This document shows positions 49,701 through 58,700 of a stretch of 64,000 nucleotides of DNA, in pieces (within the stretch, counting starts at the first letter, position 1; every line of letters starts with the position of its first letter). Source of the DNA: Hyalella azteca (taxonomy: Eukaryota > Arthropoda > Malacostraca > Amphipoda > Hyalellidae); NCBI RefSeq assembly GCF_000764305.2, contig NW_025935977.1, forward strand, positions 86,402 to 150,401, written 5' to 3'. The notes below the pieces were generated by a model. That model was not told the DNA's origin and did no database searches. It was given only the letters and a program-made list of their open reading frames with translations. A program made the translations under genes and the position numbers.

Positions 49701-52700
49701 ACCTGTAGTACAATACTTATTATTTACTTATTCTACGCACATTAGCCATAATTATTATTTGTTATAATAATATTATGTTATCACAGTTTTTATCTGAAGA
49801 TATAACTAGGCCAGAGTTTTACTAGGTTAGCATTGTTTTTGAGAACATTTGCATGCGCCCGAAAGGTTCACATAATGACTGGAAAAAAGTGGCAGCTTTG
49901 AACCTTACAGTGCTTCTAGGAGTGCAACATCTAAACAGGCAACATGATTTTAAGGTGATTATTTACTCAAATAAGTGATCAAACACCATATTATTAATTT
50001 GCTCTAATCTTGTAGAGATAGGACCTGAAGATTCTTGTTGGTGAGCATGACAGGCCCCTGCTGCGCTCCTGAAGGAGTGGCAGACGTGGCGAGCGCGCTG
50101 CCAACTGCCACCACTTGCTGCCGCACCTGCCCAATGATTCCTTGGTTAAATAATAATAGAATCTAAAATGAAAAGGCAGTTCCAATTTCCCTTGATTTGA
50201 TTTTGAATAGCTTTAATATAGATGAAAGGCTCAGGAGCACAAAACACGCAAATCTTGAAATAAAGTCCTATACAAGACAGACATCTAAACAACACACTAG
50301 CAATGGGGCGCACCAACTAACTAGGATTAAATTTTATTCCAAAAAAATAGAGCTGCTCGAATCCTGTGTACGAACCTCATAATCGTGACGAACCTCATAA
50401 TAGTGACAATTCTGAAGAAAATGCTGCTTGAATCCTGCGTACGAACCTCAGCATCGTGGTAATTCTGATGAATATGTTGCTGGGGTTTAGTGGAGGAGAT
50501 GGTGGAGGTGACCCCCGAGCTTGGGGAAGACTGAGGTGTGTTGAGGACCGTCAGTGTGTAGTGGGGCGGCAGGCAGGACTTGCAGAGCGCCGTGATGAAC
50601 GCGTCTCTGGGGGTGCTAAGGCCGAGCGTGCCGGAGATCCACGCCATGCTCTGGGGGTAAGAAAATGAGATGTAAATTAAGTGTTTAAATTGTATATGCT
50701 ATCATCCACGCCATGCTCTGAGAGCAGAAAAGAAATAGTCCGTATTCAAGATTGCGAGTTTTTTATACCACATTGTAATTTGTTTATTTAGTCATACCAA
50801 TAAATTGATTACATATCGATTGATAAAAATTATGCTTAGCTTCGGGAGATAATACCTGGAAGGCTTGCAAGATGCTCTCAGTGGCAGCTTCGTCGGTGCA
50901 GGCCTCGAGCAGCGTGCTGAGGGCGGCGAGCAGACCACACCAAGCTGACGTCACCAGCTGACTCAGCACCTCCTCTTCAGCTGGTGCTGCTCCTGGCATA
51001 CCATCTGCAAAGATGGTACAATTTTATAGTTTCAAAGGTCTAAAATTTTTGAAGTATAGACATGACTCTGAATATGATCGTCAAAGGATTACCATGCTCT
51101 TATCTGTGCTGTTGAAACAGTTTGAAAGCCTGGCATGCAATTATATGGAATTCATAAAATTAAAATAACTTCGTTAATGTACCATCCAATTTTGAACCAC
51201 GACCCAGTTTAGTAATTTACATCAACGTTTGAGGTTCATTCACTCGTTGCTCTCTCTTAGTCTGAGTCCCATCTCACAGCAATTAAACAGATAATCTTGA
51301 GATTTACAAAGAATTCCAGAGCAACGTGTTTAACTAAGAAGAATGGCATTGAAAATTTAGAACGAAATTCCAATCAATTCTCGCCATAATTCGTTCAGGT
51401 GCGAGTATCACCACCAAGAGTAGAGCTGGAACCCAGGAACAGTCCATCCTAGCAACATGTTTCATCAGAAGGAATTAAATAGAAAACCTTTAAATTTACT
51501 ACGAAATTCACAACAAATATCACCATCCTTCGTCCGACAGCAAGTTTCACCACAAGGAATTGAAGACTCTACAATTTACACTAACATCCAAGGCAATTAT
51601 CACCATGAAATCTACACCGAAATTCACAGCATACATCACCATCGTTTACACAGCAACGAGTCTCAGCACAAGGAATTGAAGACTCGACAATTCACTCTAA
51701 AATTCCAGGCAATTTTCGCCCATGAAATCAACAACGAAATTCACTACAAATATCACCATCGTTCGAACAGTAGTGAGTCTCACCACAAGAAATTGAAAAC
51801 ACTAAAATTTACTCTAAAATTAAAGGCAATTTTCACCATGGGTCGCACATCTGAGATTCTCACCACCAGGAGTAGAGCTGGAACAGTCCCTCCAAGTAAC
51901 GTGTTCAATCACGAGGAATTAAACAGAAAACATGTTTAATCTTGAAAAGAAAACCTTAAAATCTATAACGAAATTCACTACAAATATCACCATCGCTCGA
52001 CCAGAATCAAGTCTCACCACAAGGTCTTGAGATGATGACTACAATTTACACTAACATCCAAGGCAATTTTCGCCATTAAATCTACAACAAATATCACCAT
52101 CGTTCGAACAGCAGCGAGTTTCATTGCTAAGTCTCACCACAAGGAATTGGGGTGATGACTACAATTTACACTAAAATTCGATGACAACAATTTACATTAA
52201 AATTTTTACCATGGGTCGCACATCTGAGAGTCTCACCACCAGGAGTAGAGCTGGAACTGTCCAGCTTAGCGACGAGCTTAGCCGCGCTGAGGCCCTCACA
52301 CTTGGTCTCACACTTGAGGCCCTCCACGTCAGCGGCGGGTTCAGGAGCGTCGGGGGAGTCCCGTAGCGCCACTTCTACTTCGTCCGCTAGAAATACAAGA
52401 AATAAAATATATTTTCGAGATTTTTTTGAATTCCAACCATTAATAGTTAGACACATAAGAAATAAAAAAAAATTTTTACTCTTTTGCCTTTACATCCATA
52501 CAATAGTAAGCCATACAAGAAATGAAAAACATTTACTTTACTCTTTTGCCTTTGCATCCATACAATAGTTAAACATAGAAGAAATAGAAAAGATTTTCTG
52601 GACTCTTTTAGTTTTCATTCCATACAATAGTTAGAAATACAAGAAATAACGTACGTTTTCGAAACTAGTTTGTTTTTCCATGAATATAAAAATTAGGTAT

Positions 52701-55700
52701 ACGAGAAATGAAGTACATTATCAACACTTGTTTGCTTTTCGATCCATAAGAAAGTTAATCACTTAAGTGACTAATCATGATAGTCAGACCCCATTCAAAG
52801 CAAGTATGCACTTGTTCGGTAACAAATTCACCAATGACGCTGAGTGTTGAAATCAATATAAAAAGTCCTTTAAAATAAAGAACAGACCTTCCATGTCAGG
52901 CTTGTGTTTTTCATGGAGACTAATTTCAGAAGTTGTGGATACAATATCATCAGGAACTGAGGCGTCAGTGACGGCAGAGAGTTTCACAGGCACGGTATCC
53001 AAGTCGGACGTGGAAACTGCAGCTTGTCTGGTATCGTTGCTTTCGCGTTCCAAACGCTCTGAGACGCGAACATGAGATTAATAAAATTTATTTTGATTAG
53101 ATAATTTAAAGACAGTTTAGAAAAATTTACTTCAACTAAATCTAGGACTAAACGAGACACGGAGCTAGTTACTCATGACATTAAATTGGGTTTTATTAGC
53201 GACTCATATAAGTCAGAGACAGAAAAATAAAAATGAAGTAGAGTGAAAAATGTTAAAATAGCTTAAGATAAGGCAATGGCCGTTACCTTGCCTCTGTAGC
53301 AGAAGTCTTTGTATGGAGCGCGTCGTCTCCAGCAAGCAAAGACAAGCTAACGACACGCAGTAGCCGTCAGGGATCACAGGAGGCTCAAGCTTATCCACCA
53401 TCTGCAGGCTGATAACAAATTCATTGTATTAACGATCAAGCACGAAATCAATTCAAATCTCTGATTTTTTTAGGCACTATCTCTAATAACCAGCCAATGT
53501 GTAATATTTTCATCCATAATTACACTACTCTGCTTTAGTTTCTGCTTCAATTAAATCCAATAGACCATTGAACATTTATTAGCTATATTCCTCAAACAAA
53601 TTAACTTAACCTGTTCCAGTAGCAATCAGTTCGGTAGCAACATACAGAATGTTTAATTTTGAGAATTTTTCCACGCTTCATTTATCTCTGACAAGACAAT
53701 TCTAACTGCAAGCTCTTAATTGTTGAAATAAGGTCTCTATGTGTGCAGCTAACCTATAAATTTAGGCACCCACTATACTACTTTACCGATAAATGAGGTA
53801 CTCACAAAATTGCTTTACCTACAAATAAGGCACTCACTACACATTTTTAAATACAAATGAGGCACTCACTACACAGCTTTACCTACAAATAATGTATTCA
53901 CTACACATTTTTAAATACAAATAAGGCACTCACTACACAGCTTTACCTACAAATAATGTATTCACTACACAATAGCAAGATGACGAGCCTGGAGTGTGTG
54001 TTGTGGTTGTCGCACTGCCGCTGCTGTTCCCAGGACCGCCACTCGCTCCACTGCTGCCACCGGACAGGAAAAGACTCTGTACAAACGCTCCCAAGCTGTT
54101 CACGATGTCCTGTAAGGTTAAATTGAATCAGAACGTTTATCTGGATAAATCAATAACTAGTTATTAAAACTCCACAGTACTATAGGGAAATTATATATAA
54201 TGCTAGATATGAAAAAGGAGATCTGATTCAGAGTTCTTTAAGAAAAAAGTGTTGCCTCAGTTATATTAAATGGAAATTAAATGTGGGTAGTCAATATTAG
54301 GTCATTGAATCAGTGAACACGTCAAGAAACGCATTTTCGTTAGTAAGCCTTTTAGGAAGATATTGGAATCGGGCTCGCCAAGCTCCCGCGTATCCACTTT
54401 AGCCACGTTGCTACGCCGCCATCTTCGTATAACACTGGCGCCTCAGCTTACTCTCTCGTTCCTACACATTTGGACGTTTTGGTAGCAATGGAGAAAGAAA
54501 CAACAAAGCAGAGAGGATTAGGCTGTTGTCAAAACTCCTTCCTTCAGTGAGAGACCGATATTTAAGAAAATTGTTCGACATTAACGATGTTGCTGCCAAC
54601 GAAGTGCCGGCAAAGCCGTGATGTGCAGATTTTGCAAGCCTGCCTCCCGTTTAACACGGTGATTTACTAAACTATTTGGTGTTTGGTGGTCAGCCAATAC
54701 ACCTTGCAAGAATTCAAGGCATACAAGACGCTTGAAGCTTACAAACAATTTGTAGATGGATGGGTACAGGCAATTGAGAAACGAAACTTCAACGAATCTA
54801 GAAAGGCGATGTACCTGGTAGAGTTAGTTTGGTAGTACAACTGGACGAAGATAATGATGCTGATGAATGGAACTTTCTAAGAATGGAAAATGAAATTCCT
54901 TTTCACCATTTTGAAGAGGAAAAGGATAGAATTTTATCAATGCTTACCAGATAACCAGGGTTCGGACGGCTCATAGTAATACCGATCCCGATATTGGACG
55001 CGCTCATGTGACACCTCAGACCACAGAACTGACCAACAACACACCAATTCACCAGAAACCTCGACGTTTTGCAAAACCAATTTATATTGAAATTGAAAGG
55101 CATTTTAAAGAACTCGAAACATTTGATGTTATAGAGCAAAGCGAATCATTTTGATCTTCCAACAAACCAGCCAACTGCAACAACACTATCATCGCTGCAG
55201 GATAATGGATCATGATAATGTTATCTGATCTGTAAATATTATTATTACGTTTTATTCTTACTTATGTAGCTTATCTAAAGGCAAGTAAGAGATTTTGCCC
55301 CTGGAAAATGTAGAGTATCGTATATAATAAATATTCACGGCTAATAAACTGAATAAACGCATTCCGTTGTATAGTTTTCTGCTTAAATGGCCGTGAGAAC
55401 GACTGGTACATCCTACAACGGAGCAGTAGCGTCCCATCTTCAAGCAAAAACTTCAAAAAGAGACGATCGCAGTAGATTTAACACGTAGGCGTAAGCTAGA
55501 CCCTGCTACAAATATGGCGGCCGATCCCACAATGCATCTGGCGATTCGGTGCCGTGACGTCATCCTTTCGAGCCCGATTGACCCTCAGTTTCTCCTAAAG
55601 TGACATACATTTTACCCATATTCTTCCACTGAAACTACTTGCTATTAAACTTACAAGTCATTAAAATGGTAGGTATTAAAATAGCTTCACCTGACTTCCC

Positions 55701-58700
55701 TTAGTGATATTTAAATTAATTTAAAATAGACAGACTATTACATGATGAGGTTATCATCACCTGGAAGATATTAGTTGAGTGAGGACGGCAGTCATAATGC
55801 CTGGTGAACTGCAGGAGAAGGTGAGGCTGCGTGGTGAGGTTGTGGAGCACCTCGAGGGCGAGACAGCGCTGCCACTCTGGCCGCTCGTTGCACTCCAGGA
55901 ACTTGACCAACAGCGACAGAAATATCTCACACTGTGTTACCTGAAACATAGACAGCAATTATTATCTTAATATATAGAAATTTCTCTTCATAAATTCATA
56001 TGGTAAGCTTACCATACACGATGAAAAGATGAATGAAAAACAAAACTCGTATCAGCTGACAAATTTTTCTCCAAGTCAAACATCGAACAATTACTCCAAC
56101 AAAGAATAATTCATATTGTAGTCTCTGCCTTTCATTTCAGTCACATAAAATTAGAGGCGATGACAGACGCAATCACTCACTGCAATCAATATTGCCACAC
56201 TTGCAAAGTACATTTGTTCACTTAGTGGCAATTGGCTAAAGATCGAAGCAAATACTAAGATACAATTAAGATAACAATAAACAAATAAAAAACGATCCCA
56301 TTACATGGGTTTCCTTACCAGAAGCGGATAATAGTGATGGATGAGAGCAGCAACGAGCCTGAGTAGACGCAAGGTAATCGGGAAGTAAGGCTTGTCATAG
56401 AGCACTGAGGGAGAGGAGTGTGAGACAGCACCTCCACTAGAGTGTTGAGTTCGGTACTTAATGTTGGGGGAGAACAACTGGATGACCAAGGCACACACTC
56501 GTTCCTTCAGCAGGTAACCAAACTCCGGGTGCTGAAGGACAGATGAAGCCGGTGATAAGTTAGCCTCACGATTGCCAGTGATAGCAAGTCTAACAGCTGC
56601 CAATGATAGCCAAGTCTCTCGATTTAGGGAACTTAAATCTTTATCGAGAAAAAGTGACAAATGATAACGTATATTTCACAAAATAATATCTTAATTGCTG
56701 GGCTGTTTTTCTACTGAGTTCAGTGCTTAGTGAAAAGTGCACTTAGTTTATTGCTTTGCTTTGAAAAGAGGGGTTGAAGAGATAACTTATTATTGCTATC
56801 GAAACGGGGATTAAAGAGGTAACCTATTGTAGCTATGGAAACAAGGATTAAAGAAGTAACCTATTGTTGCTATCGAAACGATGATTAAAGAAGTAACCTA
56901 TTGTTGCTATCGAAACGGGGATTAAAGAAGTAACCTATTGTTGCTATCGAAATGAGGATTAAAGAAGTAACCTATTATTGCTATGGAAACAAGGATTGAA
57001 GAGGTAACCTATTGTTGCTATGGAAACAAGGATTGAAGAGGTAACCTATTGTTGCTTTCGAAACGATGATTGATGTTGCTTTCGAAACGGGGGCTTGGGT
57101 ACCTTGAAGAAAATTTGAGGGAAGGTAGCTAGAACGCTCTCCAGCAGGTCCAAGCCGAACGTGCGAGTCATTTCTGTCAAACCCACCAGCCACATTGGCT
57201 GATCTGCGTTCACTAGTTGCACCAAATCCTGAAGTGAAATAGCCCAATTAATATACCATACTTACATTAAAAATATTGGGAACATAACAGGATGATTTTC
57301 TATTAAATTTAAATAATTCTATCAGTGATGGTTTCGATAATTTTAACCAAAAGACATACGTATATATATCTAACTAAAATAGTGCGAGACATTTTTTTTT
57401 CACGGAAAGCAAACAACAATAATTAATTCGTTTCATTTTTAAATTTCCCAAATAAAGTTGTTAAATACATCGTAGTTAACTAAATCTTAGAGACAACGAA
57501 TACCTGCACGAGAAGGAAGGCATCAGCGGCGGCAGGAGCGAGGGTCTTCGGTGGTGATGGCTTGAGAACTTTCAGTTCCTCCACGTCGAAGCTCTTGCCA
57601 CCTTCAGCAACCTCACCACCACCCTCATCCCTTAAAACATCGTCACAGTTACGCTTTTATTTCAAACATTTATAGGGGGAAAGAATAAGTTGCACAAAAC
57701 TCAATGTTTATTTTAGCTCCTCTACATCAAAGTTTTTGCCACCTTCAGCTACCTCACCACCACCCTCATCCCTTAGAACATCATCACAGTTACGCTTTTA
57801 CTTCAAACATTTATGGGGGGATAGAATAAGTTGCACAAAACTCAATGTTTACCATGCAATAGTAGAGAAAATAATCCAGAAGAAAATTCATAATGATTGA
57901 ATAAGAAAATTCATAATGATTGAATAAGAAAATTCATAATGATTGAATAGCACATCACCTGGAAACGCCCACAATCCAAATGATGAATGATCATTTAATA
58001 TGCACGAAATACTTTATAGTATAACTCAGAATTTGGACTTTAATTTTTAATTATTATTTACCTCTTCTTATCTTCTGCCACCATTCTCTCCATGACGGCA
58101 CTGACGAGCTGTCTCACTGTGGCAGACGCTGCGTTAGCAACGACTGCATCTTTAGTGAAGTGCAGTCGCAGCGCCACTACAAGGGCCTGGAACATAGAAA
58201 TACCATGAGAAAATATATCTCAGGTTAAAAAATATTACTCTGGTACCTGAATTTTTCAACAAGGTTAATGCTAACATCTAAATTTTCCTAGTTTGATTCA
58301 AAAATTTTACTTGGCATAGAGCCCAAACTAATAGTATTTTTCTGAACACTGTGAAAATTTGATTAGTGTACAACCAATCCATTACCCTCTGCCACAATTC
58401 TTATTAGTTGCACTCATTCCTCGGTTTGTTTCACATAACTCAATCCAAGTGTTATGGTAACAACAAAACAGTTTGATGTTACACAATGTTAATCAGTTTG
58501 CTATACAACAAAAATTGACCTTTATCTACTCCCAGAGAACACTGTTGATGATATCACAAACCACTGATTAGAAATCATTGTTGTAATGTGTGGTTTGGCA
58601 ATAAAAAAATACTGGAGTGAAAATATTTTTCCAAATATGGAACAGCATTAATTTCATATTCAACTCAGAGAAGACAACAAAACATTAAAACAATTTCTGA

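Noticed and set aside
51457..51939. 160-codon plus-strand open frame
   Set aside because: It is the translation of the ~115-bp intronic tandem array; residues repeat with the DNA unit, and the true coding strand here is minus.
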